Notes: a model not told the origin generated them from the letters alone. Positions 40,428 to 49,690 are shown, counted from the stretch's first letter. The stretch is 64,000 nt of DNA from an uncultured Ruminococcus sp. (GCA_900544395.1 UQVC01000003.1:50754-114753); one strand, 5' to 3'. Program-made: numbers and translations.

Positions 40428-41255
40428 CTATCTCAAAGCAAACATTTCTACTGCTTTTGCCACGCCTTCTTCCTCGTTCGTATCCGTCACATAATCTGCT
40501 GCCGCTTTCACAGCTGCATCAGCATTGCCCATGGCAACCCCAACTCCAACTGCCTTCAACATCTCCAGATCATTGTCTCCATCTCCACATGCCATGATCT
40601 CTTCTCTGGAAATTCCCAGTCTTCGCCCAAGCTCCAGGATTCCAATCCCCTTATCGATGCCCTCTGCATTGACCTCGATATTGTTGCCAAGAGAGCCAGT
40701 CAGCACCAGCCCCGGAATCTCCTCCAGTTCCTTCCTGGCATGTGCAAGTTCCTGCATATCAGCAAACATCAGCTGCAGTTTGTCCGCATCCCTTCCGGAC
40801 ATCTCATACCATTCTGTCAGAGAAGGAACCGCAGTGCGCGTGGCTCTTACATATTCCCACATGTGAGGATTCTTATGATACTGGGAAATTCTCTTCAGCT
40901 GATCTTCCTGTGCATATACTTCCCGGTCAAAGTACGCCTCTTGTAATGTATCATACTTTCCCGCGATTTTCAAAACTTTCTTTGCCTTTTCACAGGAAAG
41001 GGGATATTCTAAAATGGTCCGATCCTGCAGCAGATCATAAATTCTTGCGCCATTTGTCGTCAATGCATACTGCATCCCCTGTATTGCCCTCACCTGCCCG
41101 GGAATCCCGGTAAGCGGCCGACCGGTTGCAACCAGTACAATAATCCCCTGTGCAATAGCCTGCTCCAATATTTTTCTTGTATGATCCGTCACTTCTTTCC
41201 TGCCGTTCAGCAGCGTACCATCCAGATCCAGACCGATCATCTTGATATGTTTCAT
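40428..41255 (-). CDS. Cof-type HAD hydrolase
   Basis: A 275-aa HAD phosphatase with a type IIB cap. The motifs are GLDLDGTLLNGRKE (catalytic Asp pair), VATGRP, a conserved Lys in DKGIGILELG and CGDGDNDLEML for Mg2+. Such enzymes dephosphorylate sugar phosphates, flavin or pyridoxal phosphates; the substrate is unknown. It is first in an operon with uppP and divergent from the secreted hydrolase gene, sharing a 117-nt control region. Confidence 0.92.
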   Translation of the reverse strand: MKHIKMIGLDLDGTLLNGRKEVTDHTRKILEQAIAQGIIVLVATGRPLTGIPGQVRAIQGMQYALTTNGARIYDLLQDRTILEYPLSCEKAKKVLKIAGKYDTLQEAYFDREVYAQEDQLKRISQYHKNPHMWEYVRATRTAVPSLTEWYEMSGRDADKLQLMFADMQELAHARKELEEIPGLVLTGSLGNNIEVNAEGIDKGIGILELGRRLGISREEIMACGDGDNDLEMLKAVGVGVAMGNADAAVKAAADYVTDTNEEEGVAKAVEMFALR

Positions 41256-41306
41256 GCAATTGTGCCCTCATCTTTCTTAAAGTTTTATAACTTATTTTAT
41301 CAAAAT

Positions 41307-41335
41307 TTGCGTAATCACGCAATTTATAGTATAAT
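41307..41335 (+). promoter_or_regulatory. Promoter of the secreted hydrolase gene, with palindrome over the -35
   Basis: Plus-strand TTGCGT (41307-41312), a 17-bp spacer and TATAAT (41330-41335). The -35 is one arm of a palindrome TTGCGT-N4-ACGCAA (41307-41322), a likely operator placed between the divergent HAD and hydrolase genes. Confidence 0.7.
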
Positions 41336-41372
41336 GACCAAACAGACTTTTTAATAGAAAGGAATTAACGTT

Positions 41373-42503
41373 ATGAAACCATGCTTAAAACGCAAGCTGC
41401 AAACAAGTACTGCACTTATTTGCTCCTTTGCACTGGCTTTTGCTCCCCTTCCTGCTTCCGCAGAAGAAAGTACCCAAAGCCTCGAAAGCAAAACTTCTGA
41501 TCTGGAAGGCCAGCTGGCCGGTATCAATCAGGAACTTCTCGCGATCAGCGATCAGATCTCTACAGCTGAGATGCAGGTTGAGATTACGAACAGCGAGATA
41601 CAAAGGACAAAAGATTCCTTGGCCGACACACAGGCAAAAGAAGCTCAACAATATGACAACATGAAGACACGTATTAAGTATATGTATGAAACCGGAAGCG
41701 CATCACTTCTGGAAATGCTGTTTTCTGCTGAAGACATGACAGATTTTCTGAACAAAGCAGATTTTATCCAAAACATCAGTGATTATGATCGCAAGATGCT
41801 TTTGGAACTGCAGGAGACAAAAAAGCAGATCGAACAGGAAGAAGAAACCTTACATGCACAGCAGGATTCTCTGCTTACACTCCAGAACCGTCTGGATAAA
41901 AAGCAGGCAGATCTTGTAGAAAAGGCCAATGCCACTTCCACTGATTTATCTGCTTTTCAGGCACAGCTGCAGGCTCTCCGTGAAAAAGAAGCCGCAGATC
42001 TTGCCGCACAGCAGCAAGAACAACAACACCAGCAACAAACGGACAAGCCTTCTACCGAAACAGGCGGTACCGTCACACCAGGTCCGACTCCTGCACCACC
42101 CCCGGAAAGCAATGACGGCGGTATTATCCAGGGCGGCGGCAGCCATGCCTCCCAGAGTGAACTGACCACATTTGCAGCCCTTCTGGATTGCGAAGCGATC
42201 CGCGATTACAATGCAATGCTGGCTGTTGCCACAGTGATCATGAACCGTGTAGAAAGTCCGCTGTTCCCGAATTCCATCACCGACGTGATCTACGCAACCG
42301 GACAGTTTGAACCTGTTTGGACAGGCCGTCTCGATGCAGTTCTTACATCCGGGCCTTCCAGTCTGGCTGTACAGGTTGCACAGGATGCGGTCAATGGTTC
42401 CCGGCTCGCCTCAGTCAGTGACTGTTATTATTTTCTGTATGCCGGCGCCACGAACCGTCCCGGTGTAAATATCGGCGGAAACCTGTTCTTCCCGAGCTGG
42501 TAA
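41373..42503 (+). CDS. Secreted coiled-coil protein with SleB-like cell-wall hydrolase domain
   Basis: A 376-aa exported protein: signal peptide 1-about 31 (ending PLPASA), a long coiled coil (about 33-215) like the N-terminus of CwlO/PcsB, a Gln-rich and Pro/Gly-rich linker (about 208-255) and a C-terminal SleB-type hydrolase_2 domain (about 263-376; FAALLDCEAIRDYNAMLAV with the putative catalytic Glu, VIMNRVESPLFPNSI, YATGQFEPV). The family are muramidases or transglycosylases; CwlO/PcsB-type coiled coils dock on FtsEX, which is inference here. AGAAAGGA precedes the ATG. It has its own promoter and a strong terminator. Confidence 0.9.
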   Translation: MKPCLKRKLQTSTALICSFALAFAPLPASAEESTQSLESKTSDLEGQLAGINQELLAISDQISTAEMQVEITNSEIQRTKDSLADTQAKEAQQYDNMKTRIKYMYETGSASLLEMLFSAEDMTDFLNKADFIQNISDYDRKMLLELQETKKQIEQEEETLHAQQDSLLTLQNRLDKKQADLVEKANATSTDLSAFQAQLQALREKEAADLAAQQQEQQHQQQTDKPSTETGGTVTPGPTPAPPPESNDGGIIQGGGSHASQSELTTFAALLDCEAIRDYNAMLAVATVIMNRVESPLFPNSITDVIYATGQFEPVWTGRLDAVLTSGPSSLAVQVAQDAVNGSRLASVSDCYYFLYAGATNRPGVNIGGNLFFPSW

Positions 42504-42520
42504 TCTCCAACTCTGTTATC

Positions 42521-42566
42521 AAAAAGAAGGAGCGCAGCGCTTTTGCTGCCTGCTCCTTCTTTTTTC
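42521..42566. terminator. Terminator of the secreted hydrolase gene
   Basis: Stem AAAAAGAAGGAGC/GCTCCTTCTTTTT (42521-42533 with 42552-42564), continuing in GCAGC/GCTGC, placed between convergent genes. The A5/T6 flanks let it act in both directions. Confidence 0.93.
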
Positions 42567-42585
42567 ATCACTTTCTTATCTCATT

Positions 42586-43341
42586 CTATTGATAATCCAT
42601 CACATCGATCCATCTCATCAGGAAATCTTTCTCAAGAGCATTTTCTTTGGAAAGCTGTGCTGCTGCCACGATTGGAAGCCACTGCTGTACGTACTGCATT
42701 GCCGTATCGCTCTTCTTACAGAAGATCTTCAGATACAGATCTGCTTTTTCCTGACTCTCCAACGCAAACAGAAGATACGTCATGGCTGCATCTGCACTGG
42801 CATTTCCCTGTGTCACATGCGCCCAGTCGATCACGGTCATCTTGCCATTCTTTCCAACAATTACATTGCTCGGATTAAAATCACCATGGCAGATCTTATC
42901 ATGTTTCGGCATACTTTCCAGCCGTGTCATCAGCTCATATCTTGTGGTCGCATCCAATACTTTCAATCCGTTGATCTGACGTGCAAATTTATCTTTCATT
43001 TTATTTAGAAGCGGAGCCTTTTTGCTGGTAATGCTCAACTGAAGATCTACAAAATCATTCATATAATTCTCCAGATTAGCCGGATCCACCTTCATCATTT
43101 CTTCTAATGTCTTTCCGTCTTTCTGCTCGATCACCAGAGCCCATTTTCCATCAATCTGAGTGACTTCTTTTACTCTTGGAATATCCAGTCCTGCTTCTTC
43201 CACACGAGCAGTATTTAACGCTTCATTGAGTACATCTGACTTCGGATGTTCTTTTGCAAATACTTTTACGATTCCTTCTTCACATTTGTATACTTCTTTG
43301 TAAGAACGTTTTACGATTAAGTTTTTTTCTTCCAGTTTCAT
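42586..43341 (-). CDS. APH-fold small-molecule kinase
   Basis: A 251-aa aminoglycoside-phosphotransferase/choline-kinase-fold protein with the catalytic loop CHGDFNPSNVIV (Asp and Asn) and the metal motif TVIDWAHV (Asp). No resistance-type substrate loop is recognised; relatives in gut Clostridia are annotated only by fold. The start at 43341 follows AGGAGG by 6 nt; the longer frame adds 40 residues of unlikely coding sequence. It is monocistronic. Substrate is unknown, possibly a metabolite hydroxyl. Confidence 0.8.
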   Translation of the reverse strand: MKLEEKNLIVKRSYKEVYKCEEGIVKVFAKEHPKSDVLNEALNTARVEEAGLDIPRVKEVTQIDGKWALVIEQKDGKTLEEMMKVDPANLENYMNDFVDLQLSITSKKAPLLNKMKDKFARQINGLKVLDATTRYELMTRLESMPKHDKICHGDFNPSNVIVGKNGKMTVIDWAHVTQGNASADAAMTYLLFALESQEKADLYLKIFCKKSDTAMQYVQQWLPIVAAAQLSKENALEKDFLMRWIDVMDYQ

Positions 43342-43531
43342 AAAATTGCCTCCTGTCATAATCTCCCGGTTTTGCTTCCGATTCGGGTTTTCTTCTTTCA
43401 TTGACCTCATTATAGCGCATACTTTTCTGTAAAGAAACCCCTCAGGTTTAACTTTGTGCAATTTTTCACGATATTTTTCATAATATTTTTATTGTTAATT
43501 TATTAACTTTTCATTTTTTTCAAACAAAATA

Positions 43532-43569
43532 GGACATTCCTCCGACCAGATCCGGCCTTTGGAATGTCC
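43532..43569 (-). terminator. adhE terminator
   Basis: Stem GGACATTCC/GGAATGTCC (43532-43540 with 43561-43569), followed on the minus strand by TATTTTGTTTG, 20 nt after the AdhE stop. Confidence 0.82.
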
Positions 43570-43589
43570 CTCTTGTTCCTTATTGGAAA

Positions 43590-46211
43590 TTATTTTCCAT
43601 AGTAGCATTTCAGATAAAGTTCTTTGATCTCTTTCATCAGAGGATATCTTGGGTTTGCTCCTGTACACTGGTCATTGAATGCCTGCTCTACCATGTCATC
43701 CAGTGTATCCAGGAAGTATTTCTCATCGATACCATACTCTTTGATAGATTTCTTAATTCCGATCTGCTCTTTTAATACTTCCAGTCTTGCAAGGAAATTC
43801 TCAAATACTTCTTTGTCGTCTTTTCCTGTGCATCCTGCAAAACGTCCTAATTCCGCATATCTTGCAAGTGCATGTGGATACTGATACTGAGAGAATGTTC
43901 CCATCTTAGTTGGAACCTCAGATGCATTGTATCTCATCACTTCTGTCAGCAGTACTGCATTTGCAACACCGTGTGGCAGATGGTGGAATGCTCCCAGCTT
44001 ATGAGCCATAGAGTGGTTCAGTCCCAGGAATGCGTTCGCGAATGCCATACCAGCCATACAAGAAGCGTTTGCCATCTCTTCACGTGCTTTCGGATCATTT
44101 GCTCCGTTCTCATATGCAGATGGAAGATTTTCAAATACCATCTTCACTGCTTTCATCGCAAGACCATCTGTGTAGTCTGTTGCCATGATCGATACGTAAG
44201 CTTCGATCGCATGTGTCATAACATCGATACCTGATGCACTTGTCAGTCCTTTTGGCTGTGTCATCATGTTATCAACATCAACGATTGCCATGTTCGGAAG
44301 TAACTGGTAATCAGCCAACGGCCATTTTACACCTGTCTCTGCATCTGTAATGATCGCAAATGGTGTGACCTCAGAACCTGTTCCTGAAGATGTCGGGATT
44401 GCTACAAAATATGCTTTTTTACCCATCTCAGGGAATGTATATACTCTCTTACGGATATCCATGAAGTCCATCGCCATGTCTTCAAAGTTTGCTTCCGGAT
44501 ATTCGTACATTACCCACATGATCTTTGCAGCGTCCATTGCAGATCCACCACCAAGAGCGATGATCGTATCCGGCTCGAAAGAGCGCATCATATCTGCACC
44601 TTTCTGTGCGCACTGCAGTGTCGGGTCCGGAGCTACTTCATAGAAGCATGTGTGCTGGATTCCCATTGCATCCAGTTTTTCTTCGATTGCTTTTACGTAT
44701 CCATTCTTGTAAAGGAAAGAGTCTGTTACGATGAATGCTTTTTTCTTGTGCATGATCGTTCCAAGTTCATCCAGTGCAACCGGCATACATCCTTTCTTGA
44801 AGTATACTTTTTCAGGTGTTCTGAACCAGAGCATGTTTTCTCTCCTCTCTGCAACTGTCTTCACGTTAATCAGGTGTTTTACTCCAACGTTTTCTGATAC
44901 GGAGTTTCCGCCCCATGAACCACATCCCAGTGTAAGAGATGGAGCCAGTTTGAAATTATAAAGATCTCCGATTCCCCCCTGAGCTGCAGGTGTGTTGATC
45001 AGAACACGGCAAGTCTTCATTGCTGCATAATGTTTTTCAATCTTTTCTGTCTGTGCAGGATGAATATACAGCGCAGATGTATGTCCATATCCTCCGTCTG
45101 CTACAAGCTGTTCTGCTTTTGCAAGTGCTTCGTCAAATGTTTTTGCTTTATACATAGCAAGTACAGGAGATAATTTTTCGTGTGCAAATTCTTCGGAAAT
45201 ATCAACGGATTCTACTTCACCGATCAGGATTTTTGTATTCTCCGGAACCTCTACGCCTGCCATCTGAGCGATCTCATATGCAGATTTTCCCGGAATCTTG
45301 CTGTTCAATGCACCATTGATGATGATCGTCTTACGAACTTTATCAAGCTCAGCACCTTTCTTTAAGAAGTAGCATCCACGATACTGGAATTCTTTCTTCA
45401 CTTCCTCATAAATGCTTTCCAGAACAGTAACAGACTGCTCAGAAGCACAGATCATACCATTGTCAAATGTCTTGGAATGGATGATAGAATTTACTGCCAT
45501 CTTGATATCTGCTGTATCATCAATGATAACCGGTGTATTTCCAGGTCCTACACCAAGTGCAGGCTTTCCTGATGAGTAAGCTGCTTTTACCATTCCAGGA
45601 CCACCTGTAGCCAGGATGATATCAGAATCTCTCATAACCTGGTTTGTCAGCTCCAGAGACGGTACATCGATCCATCCGATGATTCCTTCCGGTGCTCCTG
45701 CTTTTACTGCAGCGTCAAGCACTACTTTTGCAGCTTCGATCGTACATGCTTTTGCACTTGGATGTGGGCTGATGATGATCGCATTTCTCGTCTTCAAACA
45801 GATCAATGTTTTGAAGATTGCTGTAGATGTCGGGTTTGTTGTCGGGATAACTGCCGCAACCAGACCGATTGGCTCAGCTACTTTTTTGATTCCGTATGCA
45901 GGATCTTCTTCGATCACTCCACAAGTTTTTGTATCTTTATATGCATTGTAGATATACTCTGCTGCATAGTGATTTTTAATGATTTTATCTTCAAGGACAC
46001 CTCTCTGTGTCTCTTCTACTGCCATTTTTGCAAGCGGGATACGCATCTTGTTCGCTGCCATTGCTGCTTCATAGAAAATCTTGTCAACCTGCTCCTGAGA
46101 GAATTTTGCAAATTCTTTCTGAGCTTCGCGCATTGCTTTCATCTTCGCTTCCAGTGTTTCTACGCTGTCTACGATTGCAGGTACTCCCATCTCTTCTTTT
46201 TTCTTCGCCAT
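43590..46211 (-). CDS. adhE: Bifunctional acetaldehyde-CoA/alcohol dehydrogenase AdhE
   Basis: An 873-aa fermentative enzyme that turns acetyl-CoA through acetaldehyde to ethanol, regenerating two NAD+. The N-terminal acylating aldehyde dehydrogenase half has the catalytic Cys in GMICASEQS. The C-terminal iron alcohol dehydrogenase half has GGGSAMDAAK, TSSGTGSEVTPF and the metal-binding MAHKLGAFHHLPHG. Length and order are normal, and such proteins form spirosomes. The start at 46211 has AGGAGG 8 nt upstream. It is transcribed alone behind two Rex-like boxes. Confidence 0.98.
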   Translation of the reverse strand: MAKKKEEMGVPAIVDSVETLEAKMKAMREAQKEFAKFSQEQVDKIFYEAAMAANKMRIPLAKMAVEETQRGVLEDKIIKNHYAAEYIYNAYKDTKTCGVIEEDPAYGIKKVAEPIGLVAAVIPTTNPTSTAIFKTLICLKTRNAIIISPHPSAKACTIEAAKVVLDAAVKAGAPEGIIGWIDVPSLELTNQVMRDSDIILATGGPGMVKAAYSSGKPALGVGPGNTPVIIDDTADIKMAVNSIIHSKTFDNGMICASEQSVTVLESIYEEVKKEFQYRGCYFLKKGAELDKVRKTIIINGALNSKIPGKSAYEIAQMAGVEVPENTKILIGEVESVDISEEFAHEKLSPVLAMYKAKTFDEALAKAEQLVADGGYGHTSALYIHPAQTEKIEKHYAAMKTCRVLINTPAAQGGIGDLYNFKLAPSLTLGCGSWGGNSVSENVGVKHLINVKTVAERRENMLWFRTPEKVYFKKGCMPVALDELGTIMHKKKAFIVTDSFLYKNGYVKAIEEKLDAMGIQHTCFYEVAPDPTLQCAQKGADMMRSFEPDTIIALGGGSAMDAAKIMWVMYEYPEANFEDMAMDFMDIRKRVYTFPEMGKKAYFVAIPTSSGTGSEVTPFAIITDAETGVKWPLADYQLLPNMAIVDVDNMMTQPKGLTSASGIDVMTHAIEAYVSIMATDYTDGLAMKAVKMVFENLPSAYENGANDPKAREEMANASCMAGMAFANAFLGLNHSMAHKLGAFHHLPHGVANAVLLTEVMRYNASEVPTKMGTFSQYQYPHALARYAELGRFAGCTGKDDKEVFENFLARLEVLKEQIGIKKSIKEYGIDEKYFLDTLDDMVEQAFNDQCTGANPRYPLMKEIKELYLKCYYGK

Positions 46212-46268
46212 TTCAATATCCTCCTGTAATTGACTTGGTTTCTTCATTACATCTTAATTACAGGTATT

Positions 46269-46323
46269 AGTATACTTTCTTGTTAAATAATTGTCAATAT
46301 AGCTTTTGTCAAATATTTAACGT
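46269..46323 (-). promoter_or_regulatory. adhE promoter with tandem Rex boxes
   Basis: Minus-strand TTGACA (46292-46297), a 17-bp spacer and TATACT (46269-46274) form a near-perfect promoter. The 18 bp at 46280-46297 match the Rex consensus TTGTTAA-N4-TTAACAA at 12 of 14 fixed positions and cover the -35 and spacer. A second box at 46306-46323 (TTGTCAA-N4-TTAACGT) matches at 11 of 14. Rex would block transcription when NADH is low, as known for adhE in Clostridia. Confidence 0.8.
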
Positions 46324-46371
46324 TATATTTTTAACGTCAATTGTTACATTTGCACAAAAATTAAATGTTTG

Positions 46372-47820
46372 TCACCAATGAAAGATTACCGGGGTTCCTG
46401 GTTCGATCATCTGAAAAAGCGCTCCGGCCTGATCCAACGGCATATTGATGCATCCGTGAGATCCTATTCCTGGAATCTGATACAATGTTCCGCCAAATGC
46501 AGTCTGCCAGGTCGCATCGTGAAAGCCCACTCCGCTTGACGTCACCTGCATCCAATACTTGACCGGCGTTCTATATTCTGGTTCTCCTGTTTCCGGTTTA
46601 ATCTCTCCAACCAGAGTCGCATTCGGCTGTTTCCACATCAAAGAATACACTCCCTCCGGTGTGATTCTTGACGGAATCGGCTCTCCTGTCACAACATCCG
46701 TCTCCAGCACTACCTGCCCATTCTGGACATACCACATATGCTGTGCGCTCATATCGACCTCTGCATATGTGTTGCCCCAATCTTGGCCAGAATGCGCTGC
46801 GGCAACCCCACCGGCATAATAAGCTGGCTCTCTTGTCACAACTTTCCCATTTATAATGCTGTTCTGCAGATTCACAAGCTCTGTATCCTCATCAATTGAC
46901 CAGCCATACGTACCTCCTGTCACAGTTGCGCTCTTTCCAGCTGGTGTTGTAAAAGTTCTGGTCGTTCCCTGTGTATCATACTTGTCTCCAAAGGCTGTAA
47001 ACCACTGTTTCATCGCCTCTGTATTCAGAGAAACCTTCATTTCTCCATCCACTTGCAGCCACTGGGAGATCAAAGTCTTATCTACCACGACCGGTTCCTT
47101 CATCGGATACGTAATACTTGCATTCACATACTTATTCATCGTATCACATGCTGCTTTTACTTCTTTGGAATCTTTGACATACTTCGGATCTGCATAACAT
47201 TCCGTTTTGAGCATATCCAGCTGCGGCTCAAATCGTGTAATGTATGCTTTGATCTGCTCTGTCAGTTGCTCTTTATTTACCGCATTGCCATAGACTTCTG
47301 GCTTGATCACATACTTCTGACCGTCAAATTCCAGTTTTGCATTCTCTGCCGGAGTCTGTTCTGCTTTCAGGCAGGACAATTCTGCAATTTTTTGTTCCAA
47401 TGCTTTCTCATCGTAAGAAACGCGGATCCCAATTTTTCCAGATGAGGCTTCAAAAAATGCCTTTGGCCATAAAAATCCATTCTGTGATCTGAGCAGCTTT
47501 TCCGCCTCTTTCTCTGACTGATATTCTAAATGGATCTCATCACCGGAAATCACATCTTTCTTTCCATCCTTTTCTAAAATAGTAAGCTCATAGTCTTTTA
47601 CACTGGACTGAAGATATGCCTCCACTGCTTCTGAGGTCTTTCCCGAAAAATCTTTCCCGTTAATCTTCGTATTGATAAAAAAGTGGCTCATAAAAAAGAC
47701 AGCAATTCCTACATACAGCAGAGCAACTCCGCCGATGCTTCCTCCCGCTATCCACAAAATTTTTCCTTTTTTTTCTTTTACGTTCTGTTCTGTTTTCGCC
47801 TGTTGTTTTCGTTTTCCCAT
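46372..47820 (-). CDS. L,D-transpeptidase with N-terminal PG-binding repeats
   Basis: A 482-aa membrane-anchored cell-wall enzyme: one transmembrane helix (about 22-44), two putative peptidoglycan-binding type 4 (VanW-associated) domains (about 50-330) and a C-terminal YkuD catalytic domain with SHGCINMP (catalytic Cys) and GFHDATW upstream of it. It makes 3-3 crosslinks or attaches proteins to peptidoglycan and is beta-lactam tolerant in the family. AAAGGGGAG precedes the ATG. It is monocistronic, between the rplQ terminator and adhE. Confidence 0.93.
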   Translation of the reverse strand: MGKRKQQAKTEQNVKEKKGKILWIAGGSIGGVALLYVGIAVFFMSHFFINTKINGKDFSGKTSEAVEAYLQSSVKDYELTILEKDGKKDVISGDEIHLEYQSEKEAEKLLRSQNGFLWPKAFFEASSGKIGIRVSYDEKALEQKIAELSCLKAEQTPAENAKLEFDGQKYVIKPEVYGNAVNKEQLTEQIKAYITRFEPQLDMLKTECYADPKYVKDSKEVKAACDTMNKYVNASITYPMKEPVVVDKTLISQWLQVDGEMKVSLNTEAMKQWFTAFGDKYDTQGTTRTFTTPAGKSATVTGGTYGWSIDEDTELVNLQNSIINGKVVTREPAYYAGGVAAAHSGQDWGNTYAEVDMSAQHMWYVQNGQVVLETDVVTGEPIPSRITPEGVYSLMWKQPNATLVGEIKPETGEPEYRTPVKYWMQVTSSGVGFHDATWQTAFGGTLYQIPGIGSHGCINMPLDQAGALFQMIEPGTPVIFHW

Positions 47821-47879
47821 CCCAGTCTCCCCTTTTTCGTTCTCTTATGTAGCCAGGCTCAATATCATGCTGACCGTAC

Positions 47880-47907
47880 TGTATATATTAGACGAAAAAG
47901 ATTACAA
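47880..47907 (-). promoter_or_regulatory. Promoter of the L,D-transpeptidase gene
   Basis: Minus-strand TTGTAA (47902-47907), a 16-bp spacer and TATACA (47880-47885), about 60 nt before the ATG. Confidence 0.55.
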
Positions 47908-47935
47908 ATATGTTGCATAAAACTTTAAATTTTTT

Positions 47936-47982
47936 TAATTTTAAAAAAAGACACCTGAAACCATCTCTGGATTTCAAGTGTC
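47936..47982 (-). terminator. Terminator of the alpha operon
   Basis: Stem GACAC-TGAAA/TTTCA-GTGTC (47950-47960 with 47972-47982, one mismatch), followed on the minus strand by T7 and further T-rich sequence, 25 nt after the rplQ stop. It ends the long ribosomal-protein transcript. Confidence 0.9.
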
Positions 47983-48007
47983 CTCTTTTCTGCAAATGTA
48001 ATACTGA

Positions 48008-48538
48008 TTAAACTAATTCGATCAGTACTTCCATAGCTGCATCACCTTTACGCTGGCCAATCTTAACGATTCTTGTGTAACCACCGTTGCGGTCTGCATA
48101 TTTTGGAGCGATCTCAGTGAATAATTTGTCCACTAAGTCGACTTTCTTCATATTTCTCTTGATATTGTTCTTTGGAGCTTCTGTAGCTGTGTAAAGAACT
48201 TTCAGCATCTGTCTTCTTGCGTGAAGTCTGCTTGGCATATCTTTTTTGATTGTCTTTTCAACTTCTTCGTAAACAGTTACTTTTTTACCATCAACAACTT
48301 CTTTCACTCTTCTGCCTTTGTCGTCTTTTTTTGCAACTTTAGCTTTTACAGTTACTTCTTCGAAGTTATCTTTTTCTTTTACAGCCAAAGCGATCAGTTT
48401 TTCAACTTCTTTACGGATCTCTTTTGCTTTTGCTTCTGTAGTAACAATTTTACCATTGTTCAGTAATGCTGTTACCTGGTTTCTGATCAATGCTTTTCTC
48501 TGGCTGGATGTTCTGCCGAGTTTTCTATATTTTGCCAT
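48008..48538 (-). CDS. rplQ: Ribosomal protein L17, long form
   Basis: A large-subunit protein near the tunnel exit. The start MAKYRKLGRTSSQRKALIRN is canonical, but the protein is 176 aa against about 115-130 usually. The extra length is a Lys/Val/Glu-rich insertion (about residues 60-105; VTVKAKVAKKDDKGRRVKEV and VYEEVEKTIKKDM) between the two halves of the normal fold. It is last in the alpha operon. Confidence 0.97.
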   Translation of the reverse strand: MAKYRKLGRTSSQRKALIRNQVTALLNNGKIVTTEAKAKEIRKEVEKLIALAVKEKDNFEEVTVKAKVAKKDDKGRRVKEVVDGKKVTVYEEVEKTIKKDMPSRLHARRQMLKVLYTATEAPKNNIKRNMKKVDLVDKLFTEIAPKYADRNGGYTRIVKIGQRKGDAAMEVLIELV

Positions 48539-48641
48539 CTTTATGGTCCTCCATTAAATAAACATTTGGTTTTGCATCTTCGGGCTTATAAATCAAATGC
48601 CCCCGCCATGCTCTTCGGGCTTACTGGCGGGATAATTTTCT
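48539..48641 (-). other. Structured spacer between rpoA and rplQ
   Basis: A 103-nt spacer with a 7-bp stem CCCGCCA/TGGCGGG (48602-48608 with 48625-48631). A 12-nt direct repeat TCTTCGGGCTTA (48578-48589 and 48612-48623, plus reading) puts one copy in the hairpin loop and one before the rplQ ribosome site. No T-run follows, so it is not a terminator. Confidence 0.5.
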
Positions 48642-49601
48642 TTATTCCTCTCCCTGATTTAACTCAAGGTTTAATTCTTTTAATTTTGCCAGCACTTCTT
48701 CCAGAGACTTACGTCCAAGATTACGCACCTTCATCATATCTTCCGGTGTCTTGTTGGTAAGTTCTTCTACAGTATTGATGCCGGCTCTCTTCAGACAGTT
48801 GTATGAACGTACAGAAAGCTCTAATTCGTCAATGCTCATCTCCAGAACTTTCTCTTTCTCGTCATCCTCTTTTTCGATCATGACTTCAGCTGACTGAGCA
48901 ACTTCAGAAAGGTCAATGAATAATTTCAGATGTTCACTGAGAACTTTTGCCGCAAGGCTGACTGCCTCATCTGGAAGCAGTGTTCCCTTTGTCCATACGT
49001 CTAATGTCAGTTTGTCATAATCTGTAACCTGTCCGACACGAGTATTCTGAACGGTCATATTGACACGCTCAACCGGTGTATAGATTGAATCGATTGGAAT
49101 CACGCCAATCGGCATATCCTCACTCTTGTTCTTGTCTGCGCTTACGTATCCTCTGCCCTTTGTAATGGTAAGTTCCATGTACAATTTGCTGTCTTTACCG
49201 CCGCTCAATGTAGCGATAACCTGCTCTGGATTCATAATCTCGATATCAGAATCTGTCTGGATATCAGCGCCTGTTACAACACCTTCTCCTTCAAATTCGA
49301 TATATGCAGTTTTCACTTCGTCTGATTCTGATGTATTTTTGATTGCCAGGGACTTTAAGTTCATGATAATCTCTGTTACATCTTCTTTTACACCTGGAAT
49401 GGAACTGAATTCGTGCAGAACTCCGTCAATCTTTACAGAACTGATGGCTGCTCCCGGAAGAGAAGAAAGCATAATTCTTCTCAGGGAGTTACCCAGTGTG
49501 ATCCCGTATCCTCTCTCCAGAGGTTCCACTACAAATTTTCCATATTTTTTATCTTCTGAAATTTCTGTAATTTCAATATTAGGCTTATTAAAATCAAACA
49601 C
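48642..49601 (-). CDS. rpoA: RNA polymerase alpha subunit
   Basis: A 319-aa subunit that nucleates RNA polymerase assembly. The N-terminal dimerisation domain has FVVEPLERGYGITLGNSLRR; the C-terminal DNA-binding domain has LELSVRSYNCLKRAGI and RNLGRKSLEEVLAKL. Its length is normal. It lies between rpsD and rplQ in the alpha operon. Confidence 0.98.
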   Translation of the reverse strand: MFDFNKPNIEITEISEDKKYGKFVVEPLERGYGITLGNSLRRIMLSSLPGAAISSVKIDGVLHEFSSIPGVKEDVTEIIMNLKSLAIKNTSESDEVKTAYIEFEGEGVVTGADIQTDSDIEIMNPEQVIATLSGGKDSKLYMELTITKGRGYVSADKNKSEDMPIGVIPIDSIYTPVERVNMTVQNTRVGQVTDYDKLTLDVWTKGTLLPDEAVSLAAKVLSEHLKLFIDLSEVAQSAEVMIEKEDDEKEKVLEMSIDELELSVRSYNCLKRAGINTVEELTNKTPEDMMKVRNLGRKSLEEVLAKLKELNLELNQGEE

Positions 49602-49690
49602 TACACAGACCCTCCTTATGGGTTAATATATGTTGAGGGGGTACAATGCTAAATCTCCGAACTCTAAAATATCTGCCTCTTACCGAGAGA

